Source: a bacterium (GTDB lineage: Bacteria > Desulfobacterota > Binatia > UBA12015). From it: a stretch of DNA of 40,416 nucleotides. Positions 8,273-15,085 of the stretch are shown piece by piece. The stretch covers positions 1 to 40,416 of the forward strand of contig JAUIFY010000015.1 of assembly GCA_030430245.1 (NCBI GenBank). The letters are read 5' to 3'. The position numbers and the translations under genes are program-made. The notes below the pieces were generated by a model. The model saw only the letters and a list, made by a program, of their open reading frames with translations. It searched no databases and was not told the DNA's origin. Positions within the stretch are counted from its first letter, which is position 1, and the number at the start of each line of letters is the position of its first letter.

Positions 8273-9700
8273 CTACTGCACCGGGCCCGAGCCCGCATCG
8301 GCCGTCGCAGAACCCGTCAGCCCGGCTTCGGCGAGGGGCTCCTCGATGTGGAGACGCACCCACCGGGGGTCCCACCACTCGATGGGGTCGACGTGTCGAC
8401 CTCGGATCAGGATGCTGAAGTGCAGGTGGTCGCCGGACGCGAGTCCGGTCTCGCCGCTGCGACCCACCGTCTGTCCGGCCTCGACGAGGTCCCCCTGCGA
8501 GACCTCGGTGCTGCTCAGATGTGCGTAGAGCGACGCGAGGCCGAGCCCATGGTCGATCAGGACCACGTTGCCGTAGATGCCGAGGTCCTCGACGGCGATG
8601 ACCGTGCCGTCCTGCGCGGCGAGGATCGGGGTCTGTTTCACCGACGCCAGGTCGTATCCCAAGTGGTCCTGGTGGTCGACGACCTGGTCGCCGTAGAGGT
8701 AGCTGCGCCGCTCGGCGAAGCGCGAGCCCACCTTCGTTCCCGGCTGCTGCCGGAACGCGCCGGTGAGAGCCAGGCGCGGCATGGACTCGGCGGTGAGCTC
8801 GCGGATGCGTCGCTCGCTCGCCCGCCGCATGACGCGGTTGACCGCGAGAAACGCCTCCACCGGGTCGGCCGGAACTTCCTTGTCGTGGGCTTCGAGCAGA
8901 GGACGCACGGTGCCGTCGATGAACGAATCGCCGACGCGGATCTCCTCGGCCGGGAAGGTCTTGGCGCGGACCTCGACGGGGAACGCGACGACGCGCCGGT
9001 TCCCCGCGGCGTCGAGCGCGGTGACGCGCGGGGTCATCCCGTCCGGGGCGTCGTGGGGAACGGTGTAGAGGGCGACCCGGATGTGCTCGGGAAGACTCTG
9101 CGGGCGCTGGCCCGGAAAGACCGACTTGCCGACTTCGACGCCCGAGGACACGGTGTCGGGCTCGACCTCGTAGACGACGAGGTCGCTCCCCCCGCGCGTG
9201 ATCCAGTGTTGGCCGCCCAGGACCCGGACCTTCGGAGGCGTCAGGTCGACGCGGAACGGGATCCGCAGCAGAGGTTCCCGCGGCCGAAGGAACGCCGTGG
9301 GGGCGTGGTCGGTCGCGTACACCTCGATCTCGCCGGGCCCCTCGGGCAGCCCGAGGGCCTTGGCATCGAGCTCGAGCGTCGCCGTCCGCTCGGTCACGCC
9401 GCTTCCGAGAAGCCCCGTCTCGGGGATCTGCTCTTCGGCGAGGAGCACGAGGGTACCGTCCGGCCGCCGAGCCATCATCTCGAAGCTCGCGAGTCCGGCC
9501 CGGCCGGCGGAGAGCGAGACCTCGAGCGGCGTGGTGCGGCCGACGACGTCGATGGGGGCGAGCAGTCGTGCCGAGGGCCCGCCCGTGCCCGCCCAGAGGA
9601 TCCATCCGCCGCCCACGACGACGCCGACCAGGATCGTCCAGAGCAGAAGGCGTCGTCCGAGTCGGCGGGGACGCTCGCGTCGGCCGAAGGAATCGCGCAT
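8273..9700 (-). CDS. M23/LytM-family peptidase, membrane-anchored
   Basis: A 475-residue protein with a basic N-terminus, one membrane helix at about residues 17-37, a large periplasmic beta-rich region of about 280 residues (Ig-like, with a VDLTPPKVRV segment typical of such domains) and a C-terminal M23 domain. The zinc/catalytic set looks complete: HxxxD at His346-Asp350 (HLGYD), His393 in YAHL, and HxH at His425/His427 (GDHLHFS). It is therefore probably an active peptidoglycan endopeptidase rather than an EnvC/NlpD-like degenerate regulator. It would cut or regulate peptidoglycan in the periplasm. It lies 50 bases downstream of dciA on the same strand and just upstream of an unknown gene. 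Confidence 0.88.
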   Translation of the reverse strand: MRDSFGRRERPRRLGRRLLLWTILVGVVVGGGWILWAGTGGPSARLLAPIDVVGRTTPLEVSLSAGRAGLASFEMMARRPDGTLVLLAEEQIPETGLLGSGVTERTATLELDAKALGLPEGPGEIEVYATDHAPTAFLRPREPLLRIPFRVDLTPPKVRVLGGQHWITRGGSDLVVYEVEPDTVSSGVEVGKSVFPGQRPQSLPEHIRVALYTVPHDAPDGMTPRVTALDAAGNRRVVAFPVEVRAKTFPAEEIRVGDSFIDGTVRPLLEAHDKEVPADPVEAFLAVNRVMRRASERRIRELTAESMPRLALTGAFRQQPGTKVGSRFAERRSYLYGDQVVDHQDHLGYDLASVKQTPILAAQDGTVIAVEDLGIYGNVVLIDHGLGLASLYAHLSSTEVSQGDLVEAGQTVGRSGETGLASGDHLHFSILIRGRHVDPIEWWDPRWVRLHIEEPLAEAGLTGSATADAGSGPVQ

Positions 9701-9750
9701 GGCGCCGACCTATAGGGGACGACTGGCGCTCCGTCGACCCGCGCAGGACT

Positions 9751-10254
9751 TCACGCGCGCCGCCCCCGGCGCCGGCGAGGGGCGATGCGGTCGGCCTCGA
9801 TGCGCCGTTCCCGTGCGGCGGCCAGCGCCTCGAGCGCGGCCGCGAGGTCGGAGGGGGGCGAGGCTCCCGGGCCGCTCGGTTGCGCGGGGACGGGCGGCGA
9901 CGTGGCGGACTGCGGGGGGCGGATGCGAAGACGTCGCCGGCGGCGGCGGGGCGACTCGGGGTCGCGCGTGTCGCCGGAGATGAGGCGAATCCGTCGAATC
10001 AAAGGCTTGCCGAGGTTTCGATTGACTCGATCCGCGATGTCGGGTCCGAGCATAGTTAGCTCTTGACGCCAGACGGCGTCCGGAGCCGCCAGGACGAGCT
10101 CGTCGCCCCGGACGCGCACCGGCGCGGCTCGCGTTGCGATGCGAGGGCCGACGATCTCCGGCCAGCTCTCCGCGATCCGCCAGATCGTCGAAGTCGCCTC
10201 CAGGCCGGCGCCCTTGAGGGCGGGATCGAGCAGTTCGGAGAGTCGGAGAATCAT
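9751..10254 (-). CDS. dciA: DciA-like (DUF721) replicative helicase-loading protein
   Basis: A 167-residue protein. The first 95 residues match the DUF721 pattern: short N-terminal helix (LSELLDPALKGAGLE), WRIAESWPEIVGPRIATRAAPVRVRGDELVLAAPDAVWRQEL split over helix and strands, and a closing IRRIRLI strand. DUF721 proteins were identified as DciA, the ancestral loader or operator of the DnaB helicase in bacteria without DnaC/DnaI. The C-terminal 70 residues are Arg- and Pro-rich and probably disordered; basic tails are common in this family. It is the first gene of a leftward operon and is transcribed divergently from nrdJ, placing two DNA-replication functions around one promoter region. Confidence 0.75.
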   Translation of the reverse strand: MILRLSELLDPALKGAGLEATSTIWRIAESWPEIVGPRIATRAAPVRVRGDELVLAAPDAVWRQELTMLGPDIADRVNRNLGKPLIRRIRLISGDTRDPESPRRRRRRLRIRPPQSATSPPVPAQPSGPGASPPSDLAAALEALAAARERRIEADRIAPRRRRGRRA

Positions 10255-10305
10255 GGCTTGACTCCGGAGTCGGCCGAGTCAAGCGCATCGCGTTTGCCAG
10301 GTCGT

Positions 10306-10334
10306 TTGACAGCACTACATGTTGTGTGGCTTAT
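10306..10334 (+). promoter_or_regulatory. candidate nrdJ promoter
   Basis: A perfect TTGACA lies at 10306-10311. After a 17-base spacer there is GCTTAT at 10329-10334, a three-of-six match to the -10 consensus. A start would fall near 10341. The spacer is almost exactly filled by a NrdR-box-like palindrome. Promoter strength and start site are inferred. Confidence 0.5.
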
Positions 10335-10357
10335 GCACGCAACACACAAGATCGAGG
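10312..10357 (+). promoter_or_regulatory. candidate NrdR operator (tandem boxes)
   Basis: GCACTACATGTTGTGT at 10312-10327 matches the NrdR consensus ACACwATATaTwGTGT at 13 to 14 of 16 positions. A weaker copy, ACACACAAGATCGAGG, starts 30 bases later at 10342-10357, close to the roughly three-helical-turn spacing known for NrdR box pairs. The first box sits between the -35 and -10 elements of the nrdJ promoter and the second overlaps the predicted start, as expected for repression of ribonucleotide reductase when dATP is plentiful. The second box is degenerate. NrdR itself is not in the window. Confidence 0.6.
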
Positions 10358-10614
10358 GACCGCTCGGGGGGGCGGCTCCCCAGCGGCGAGCCCCGAAACG
10401 GCGTTTTCTGGTACCTTGGAGACGGGGCCCGGACGCCGGGAATCGGCATCGGAGCCACGTTCGGGGCGCGCCGGATCCCAGAGACGAACACGAGGCAACG
10501 CAAGAGACGACGGGGACCGAGGCGAGGATTTCAGAACGACGAGGCGCAGGGGCCGGGCTCCTGACGTCGCCGGATCTGGGCCGCAGCGGGTCATCGTGAG
10601 GAGGGGGACGAAAC
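10341..10614 (+). other. long nrdJ leader with hairpins
   Basis: About 274 bases separate the predicted transcription start from the nrdJ GTG. No gene is supported here. The stretch has several potential stems: TCGGGG near 10364 with CCCCGA near 10394, and CCCGG-ACG-CCGGG near 10428-10440. I looked for a cobalamin-riboswitch B12 box and did not find a convincing one. The leader may carry regulatory RNA or may simply be a long untranslated region. Confidence 0.3.
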
Positions 10615-13470
10615 GTGGAGACATCGACGCAGAAGGACCGACCAGGGGCTTCTCCGGGCGCGGCGCCGGCGGCACCAGCCGCGGCCGCGCCGGCACCGGC
10701 CACCTCCGATCGGGCCCAGGCCCGGGGAAGGGGGATCGCCATCGAGCGCCGATTCACCCTGGCCGATGACGGATCCCGCATCGACCCGATCGAGAGCGAG
10801 GATTGGGAGCGTCGAACGGCGGTCATTTCGGGCGAGGGCGGCGACGTCGTGTTCGAGCAGAAGGACGTCGAGGTGCCGTCCGCATGGTCACAGCTCGCCA
10901 CCAACGTCGTCGCGTCGAAGTACTTCCGGGGCCAGCTCGGCACGCCGGCCCGAGAGACGAGCGTGAAGCAGCTCGTCGGTCGCGTGGTGGGCTCCGTCCG
11001 GACCTGGGGGCTCGACCAGGGGTACTTCAAGACGCCGGCCCAAGCCGACGTCTTCGCCGACGAGCTCTCGCACCTGCTCGTAAAGCAGAAGGCCTCCTTC
11101 AACTCGCCGGTCTGGTTCAACGTCGGAGTGGAGAAGCACCCCCAGTGCTCGGCCTGCTTCATCCTCTCGGTCGACGATACCATGGATTCGATCCTCGACT
11201 GGTATCGCCGCGAGGGCGTGATCTTCAAGGGAGGCTCGGGCTCGGGCGTGAATCTCTCGAAGATCCGCTCCTCTCGAGAGGCGCTCGGGGGTGGCGGGAC
11301 CGCCTCGGGGCCGGTTTCCTTCATGCGTGCGGCCGACGCCTCGGCCGGAGTGATCAAGTCGGGTGGCAAGACCCGGCGGGCCGCGAAGATGGTCGTCCTG
11401 GACGCCGATCACCCGGACATCGCCGAGTTCGTCTCGTGCAAGGCCGATGAGGAGCGCAAGGCCTGGGCGCTGATCGACGCAGGCTACGACGGCTCTCTCG
11501 ACGGGCCGGCCTACAGCTCGATCTTCTTCCAGAACGCGAACAACTCGGTGCGCGTGACCGACGCGTTCATGGAGGCCGTCGAGGCCGACGCCGATTGGTC
11601 GACGACGGCCGTCACCGACGGAACCACGGTCGAGATCCTGAAGGCTCGAGGCCTGATGGAGAAGATCGCCGACGCCGCGCACTTCTGCGGCGACCCGGGC
11701 ATGCAGTTCGATACCACGATCAACGACTGGCATACGTGCCCGAATTCCGGCCGGATCAACGCCTCGAACCCCTGCAGCGAGTACATGCATCTGGACGACT
11801 CGGCGTGCAATCTGGCGTCGATCAACCTCATGAAGTTCCTGAACGAGGCGGGGGATCTCGACACGACCTCGCTCCGTCACGCCGTGGACGTTCTGATCAC
11901 GGCCATGGACATCCTGGTCGACGCCTCGAGCTATCCCACCGAGGAGATCGGCAAGAACGCCCATGCCTTCCGCGAGCTCGGGCTCGGATACGCCAACCTC
12001 GGCGCGCTGCTGATGGAGCTCGGCCTCCCGTACGACTCCGAGGCCGGGCGGCAGTACGCCGCCGCCGTGACGGCTCTCGTGTGCGGTGAGGCCTACCTCC
12101 AGTCGGCCCGCCTGTCGGGCGAGATGGGGGCCTTCGAGGGGTACGAGGTCAACAGGGAGCCGATGGCGGGCGTCATCGAGAAGCACCGGGCGCATGCGTT
12201 GAAACTCTCGACGACGCACGTCCCGCTCGATTTGCTGCACGCGGCGCGAAGCTCCTGGGACCAGGCGCTGGCGGCGGGGCGGGAGCTCGGCTTCCGGAAC
12301 TCGCAGGCGACGGTGCTCGCGCCGACCGGGACCATCGCCTTCATGATGGACTGCGACACGACGGGCATCGAGCCGGACATCGCCCTCGTGAAGTACAAGA
12401 AGCTCGTCGGCGGCGGCATGCTGAAGATGGTGAACAACACCGTCCCAGGGGCGCTGAAGCGGCTCGGTTACGACTCGAAGGACGTCCAGGCGATCGTCGA
12501 GTACCTCGAGTCCGAGGACACGATCGAGGGGGCTCCCGGCCTCCTGGACGAGCACCAGCCGATTTTCGACTGCGCCTTCAAGGCGGCTCGCGGAACGCGG
12601 GCGATCGCGCCGGAGGGCCATCTGCGGATGATGGGAGCGGTCCAGCCGTTCCTCTCGGGCGCGATTTCCAAGACGATCAACATGCCGTCGGAGACGACGC
12701 CGTCCGAGGTCCAGGACGCTTTCATGCTCGCCTGGAAGCTCGGTCTGAAGGCCGTGGCGATCTACCGCGACGGATGCAAGCGGACGCAGCCGCTCAATAC
12801 CTCCCGAGGCGAGCCCAAGAGCGAGGAGACGACGGCGGTGGCGGAGGCTCCGGTCGAGGCCGCTCCCGCGGCGGTCCCGGTCGCGGCCGAGTCGCAGGCG
12901 GTTCGTCGGAGGCTTCCGGCCGACTGCCGCTCGATCCGACACAAGTTCGACGTGGCGGGGCACGAGGGCTACATCCACGTCGGGTTCTACGACGACGGGA
13001 CTCCCGGTGAGATCTTCATCAAGATGGCCAAGGAGGGAAGCACGATCTCCGGCCTGATGGACACCATCGCGACGCTCACCTCGATGTCGCTGCAGTACGG
13101 TGTCCCGCTGGACGCTCTGGTGTCGAAGTTCGGCCACGTGCGGTTCGAGCCGTCGGGCTTCACCAAGAACCCGGAGATCCCCTACGCCAAGTCGATCACG
13201 GACTACATCTTCCGTTTCCTGGGCGTACGGTTTCTCGCGGCCGAGAAGCGTGGCCTCGTGGGTCTGGCGGTCGAAGGCGAGGACGCGGAAGGGGGCGAAG
13301 CGACGGCGGTCGAGGCGATCGGCGTGACGGTGACCGGAACCGTCGAGACCACGGTCGCCTTCCAACCGCAGTCCGACGCGCCGAGCTGCTCGGATTGCGG
13401 ATCCATCATGATTCGAAACGGGTCCTGCTATCGCTGCTCCAACTGTGGAGCGACGAGCGGCTGCTCGTAG
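10615..13470 (+). CDS. nrdJ: adenosylcobalamin-dependent (class II) ribonucleoside-diphosphate reductase
   Basis: A 951-residue single-chain reductase that makes deoxyribonucleotides using coenzyme B12 to start radical chemistry, independent of oxygen. The GTG start has a GAGGAGGGG site at 10598-10606. A low-complexity Ala/Pro tail of about 35 residues precedes the fold. Cysteines around 178-181 (PQCSAC) and the SGSGVNLSKIRSS segment fit the vitamin B12-dependent family. The active-site loop NPCSE (Asn385, Cys387, Glu389) followed by DDSACNLASINL is clear, as is the late LAPTGTIAFMMDCDTTGIEP loop. An Ala/Glu/Val-rich linker near 745-760 joins a C-terminal domain ending in a Cys-rich zinc/redox tail with cysteines at about 925, 928, 938, 941, 944 and 950. 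It stands alone after its promoter and is probably NrdR-regulated. Confidence 0.96.
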   Translation: METSTQKDRPGASPGAAPAAPAAAAPAPATSDRAQARGRGIAIERRFTLADDGSRIDPIESEDWERRTAVISGEGGDVVFEQKDVEVPSAWSQLATNVVASKYFRGQLGTPARETSVKQLVGRVVGSVRTWGLDQGYFKTPAQADVFADELSHLLVKQKASFNSPVWFNVGVEKHPQCSACFILSVDDTMDSILDWYRREGVIFKGGSGSGVNLSKIRSSREALGGGGTASGPVSFMRAADASAGVIKSGGKTRRAAKMVVLDADHPDIAEFVSCKADEERKAWALIDAGYDGSLDGPAYSSIFFQNANNSVRVTDAFMEAVEADADWSTTAVTDGTTVEILKARGLMEKIADAAHFCGDPGMQFDTTINDWHTCPNSGRINASNPCSEYMHLDDSACNLASINLMKFLNEAGDLDTTSLRHAVDVLITAMDILVDASSYPTEEIGKNAHAFRELGLGYANLGALLMELGLPYDSEAGRQYAAAVTALVCGEAYLQSARLSGEMGAFEGYEVNREPMAGVIEKHRAHALKLSTTHVPLDLLHAARSSWDQALAAGRELGFRNSQATVLAPTGTIAFMMDCDTTGIEPDIALVKYKKLVGGGMLKMVNNTVPGALKRLGYDSKDVQAIVEYLESEDTIEGAPGLLDEHQPIFDCAFKAARGTRAIAPEGHLRMMGAVQPFLSGAISKTINMPSETTPSEVQDAFMLAWKLGLKAVAIYRDGCKRTQPLNTSRGEPKSEETTAVAEAPVEAAPAAVPVAAESQAVRRRLPADCRSIRHKFDVAGHEGYIHVGFYDDGTPGEIFIKMAKEGSTISGLMDTIATLTSMSLQYGVPLDALVSKFGHVRFEPSGFTKNPEIPYAKSITDYIFRFLGVRFLAAEKRGLVGLAVEGEDAEGGEATAVEAIGVTVTGTVETTVAFQPQSDAPSCSDCGSIMIRNGSCYRCSNCGATSGCS

Positions 13471-13802
13471 GAACGAACCAAGCTCGGATGTTGCGGTCGC
13501 GGAACCTGGACGCGGCCGCGATGGGGGAGGGCACGGTGGTGCGTGGGGTCGTGTGGGCCCTCTCCCGCGGTGGTGTGGGGAGGACCAGGTAGCGAACGGG
13601 GCGGGGCGTCCCCGCCACCGTGGGGCCGCCGATGAAGGAGAGACATCGCCGGCCAGACTCCCCAACTTCTCAGGGTCTGGCGGGTTAGATCAACCCCCTC
13701 GGATTCTTGCGCGGAGCCCGAATTCTGATCGCGAATCGGACCTCGCAGGTCCCGCTCGCGGTACGCCGCGCGGCGGTCTTCGCCGTACGGCGGTGCTCGC
13801 AA
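13471..13802. other. 332-base convergent intergenic region with multiple stems, no gene
   Basis: No convincing protein gene lies between nrdJ (+) and the ftsB-like gene (-). The DNA is unusually rich in inverted repeats: GGCGGGG-CGT-CCCCGCC at 13600-13616; an 11-base stem with one mismatch at 13624-13634/13644-13654 with the purine loop AAGGAGAGA; GCCAGAC/GTCTGGC at about 13652-13681; GGGTT/AACCC just after; and CGGCG-GTCTT-CGCCG close to the ftsB stop. These may be terminators for the two converging genes or parts of a structured RNA. No T-tract follows the stems. Confidence 0.4.
13600..13616 (+). terminator. GC hairpin, possible nrdJ terminator
   Basis: A perfect 7-base-pair stem GGCGGGG/CCCCGCC with a three-base loop, enclosed by a further CGGTGG/CCACCG pairing. 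It lies about 130 bases after nrdJ and lacks a following T-run, so termination is only a possibility. Confidence 0.3.
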
Positions 13803-14108
13803 CTAAGGATTCGCGGGAGGGAGCCGATAGAGGATCTCACCGGGCCGAACGAGGTGGGCCTGGCGGCGGGCCGCGCGCTCGAGGGTCGCATCGTTGCTCT
13901 CGATGGCGCGGATCTTCTGTCGAATCCTGGTGATCTCCTGGACAAGCTCAAAGTTCTCGTGCTCGGCCTCGGCGACCTCTCTCCGGAGCTCCCAGGCGCC
14001 GAGCAGGCCCCGGTCGCCCGTGACCGCGGAGGCGAGCATGGCCAGCGCGATTCCTCCCAGCACGAGGCCGAGGCCGTTCGTGCGGAGGTTCTCGAGGCGA
14101 GCATCCAT
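13803..14108 (-). CDS. FtsB/DivIC-like septum formation initiator protein
   Basis: A 101-residue single-pass protein. A short N-terminus is followed by a hydrophobic helix at about residues 12-30 (LGLVLGGIALAMLASAV), a coiled coil at about 38-75 with heptad-like Glu/Ile/Leu/Arg spacing, and a C-terminal RPGEILYRLP strand resembling the closing segment of FtsB/DivIC proteins. FtsB-type proteins form a complex with FtsL and FtsQ and activate septal peptidoglycan synthesis. Size, topology and C-terminal motif all fit, but the family is weakly conserved. It is a lone gene, divergent from the lysine-rich protein gene and convergent with nrdJ. An alternative is any small coiled-coil membrane protein. 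Confidence 0.7.
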   Translation of the reverse strand: MDARLENLRTNGLGLVLGGIALAMLASAVTGDRGLLGAWELRREVAEAEHENFELVQEITRIRQKIRAIESNDATLERAARRQAHLVRPGEILYRLPPANP

Positions 14109-14260
14109 GGTTCGATCTAAACGGGAACCGCGGACGCTGGCAAGGGTGCGCTCCGATACAGAACGGCATTCTCGCGCGTCGAGTCGAACTTGTGAACGCC
14201 ATTTTGAACGCGGCCTCCGGTTCGGCCCCGACAGGGCGACTTTAAAATGTCATTCTCCTG

Positions 14261-14290
14261 TTGACAGGGTTTAGCGCCTTCGAGTAAAAT
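14261..14290 (+). promoter_or_regulatory. strong sigma70-like promoter of the lysine-rich protein gene
   Basis: TTGACA at 14261-14266 is a perfect -35 element. After 18 bases, TAAAAT at 14285-14290 matches the -10 consensus at five of six positions. The surrounding DNA is markedly AT-richer than its neighbours. Transcription would start near 14297, giving a leader of about 80 bases before ATG 14378. This is the best-looking promoter in the window and suggests high expression. Confidence 0.75.
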
Positions 14291-14377
14291 GCTGTTTATC
14301 AGTTGTGGTGGTGGATGTGGGGTGGTGTTCTCGCCTGAGAGGGGAACGAGGTTCCTTGTGAACCAAAGGAGGGTTTC

Positions 14378-14710
14378 ATGGCGGTAAAGAGGAAGGCGGC
14401 CAAGAAGAAGGCTGCGAAGAAGAAGACCGCGAAGAAGCGGACTGCGAAGAAGAAGACCGGCGCCCGCAAGAAGAAGAAGGCTCCGGCGCGCAAGAAGAAG
14501 AAGGCGGCCAAGAAGAAGACCGCCAAGAAGCGGACGGCGAAGAAGAAGACAGGCGCCCGCAAGAAGAAGAAGACCGGCGCCCGCAAGAAGAAGAAGGCTC
14601 CTGCACGCAAGAAGAAGAAGGCGGCCAAGAAGAAGACCGCCAAGAAGCGTGCGAAGAAGAAGACCGGCGCCCGCAAGAAGAAGGCAGGCGGCCGCAAGAA
14701 GAAGCGCTAG
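14378..14710 (+). CDS. lysine/alanine/arginine-rich histone H1-like DNA-binding protein
   Basis: A 110-residue protein made almost wholly of Lys, Ala, Arg, Thr, Gly and Pro, with no acidic residue and no hydrophobic core, so it must be disordered and highly positively charged. It consists of imperfect repeats built from KKKTAKKRTAKKK, TGARKKKK and APARKKKK. This composition is that of histone H1-like bacterial proteins and of the basic tails of AlgP/HctA-type proteins, which bind and condense DNA. A strong AAAGGAGG site lies 5-6 bases before the ATG. A near-consensus promoter upstream and a hairpin/T-run terminator downstream make it a single-gene transcript, probably abundant. Nucleoid packaging is inferred from composition; RNA or polyanion binding would also fit. 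Confidence 0.85.
   Translation: MAVKRKAAKKKAAKKKTAKKRTAKKKTGARKKKKAPARKKKKAAKKKTAKKRTAKKKTGARKKKKTGARKKKKAPARKKKKAAKKKTAKKRAKKKTGARKKKAGGRKKKR
14411..14680 (+). repeat. in-frame tandem repeats in the lysine-rich gene
   Basis: Three imperfect copies of a coding unit encode AAKKKTAKKRTAKKKTGAR plus a KKKKAPARKKKK tail. They start at about 14411, 14504 and 14621. The second copy carries an extra eight-residue KKKKTGAR insertion, and the third lacks one Thr and the APAR tail. Such repeats readily expand or contract by slippage or recombination, so length is likely to vary between strains. Confidence 0.75.
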
Positions 14711-14722
14711 TACGCGCTTGAT

Positions 14723-14742
14723 CCGGCCAGCGGCCGGGTTTT
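14723..14742 (+). terminator. Rho-independent terminator of the lysine-rich gene
   Basis: A perfect stem CCGGCC/GGCCGG with loop AGC is followed by GTTTT. It lies 12 bases after the stop codon of the histone-like gene. Confidence 0.7.
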
Positions 14743-15085
14743 GCGAGGGGCCTCGGGTCTCTCGACTTCTACAAGAGGTTAGATAACCAGAACGCATCGA
14801 TTCTGGTCTCAGGCTGAGAAGGGCAAGGCCCTCGCGTCCGAACGGAGCGAGGGCCTTCGCCGTTTCTGGGGGTGCGAGAGGCGGCTCGGGGGCGTGAGCC
14901 GGCGTGTCTCGCCACGATTTGCTAGAGGCTCGGGGTCGGCGACGTTCCGGCACCTTCGGCGAGCCGTCGACGCTCCTGGCAAGTGGGGAGCGGCGGAGGG
15001 GCGTCGCGCGTGTCTCGCGTCGGCCGGACGCCGCGAGGCGCGGTGCCGGCCGGTGGGATCGGTGTCGGGTCGCCCACGCAACCGC
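14743..15085. other. 343-base gap with palindromes and a second strong terminator; possible small RNA
   Basis: No protein gene is supported before the hydrolase start. The region holds a GTTAGATAAC palindrome (about 14779-14788), a perfect 7-base hairpin ACCAGAA-cgcatcga-TTCTGGT at 14786-14807, a 13-base dyad TCTCAGGCTGAGA at about 14807-14819 and an 11-base-pair terminator-like hairpin at 14825-14857. The cluster would fit a small RNA of about 100 bases, or stacked termination signals. The remainder up to 15085 is ordinary GC-rich DNA in which I see nothing. Confidence 0.35.
14825..14857 (+). terminator. strong 11-bp terminator hairpin
   Basis: AAGGCCCTCGC at 14825-14835 pairs perfectly with GCGAGGGCCTT at 14847-14857 across an 11-base loop that can itself pair TCC with GGA. 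CGCCGTTTCT follows. The A-stem/T-stem ends make it usable on either strand. Confidence 0.65.

Noticed and set aside
6765-9605. Long minus-strand frame of over 900 codons
   Set aside because: It overlaps the real minus-strand unknown protein and M23 peptidase genes in another frame and is Arg/Pro/Gly-rich without any motif.
10341-10614. Cobalamin riboswitch in the nrdJ leader
   Set aside because: I could not find a B12 box or the conserved core order; only unrelated GC hairpins are visible.
13570-13700. SRP RNA, tmRNA or RNase P RNA between nrdJ and ftsB
   Set aside because: None of the conserved core sequences of these RNAs could be found on either strand.
14299-14697. Hydrophobic Phe/Leu/Ala repeat protein on the minus strand
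   Set aside because: It is the exact antisense of the lysine-rich repeat gene (AAG codons read as CTT). The sense strand has the promoter, ribosome-binding site and terminator.
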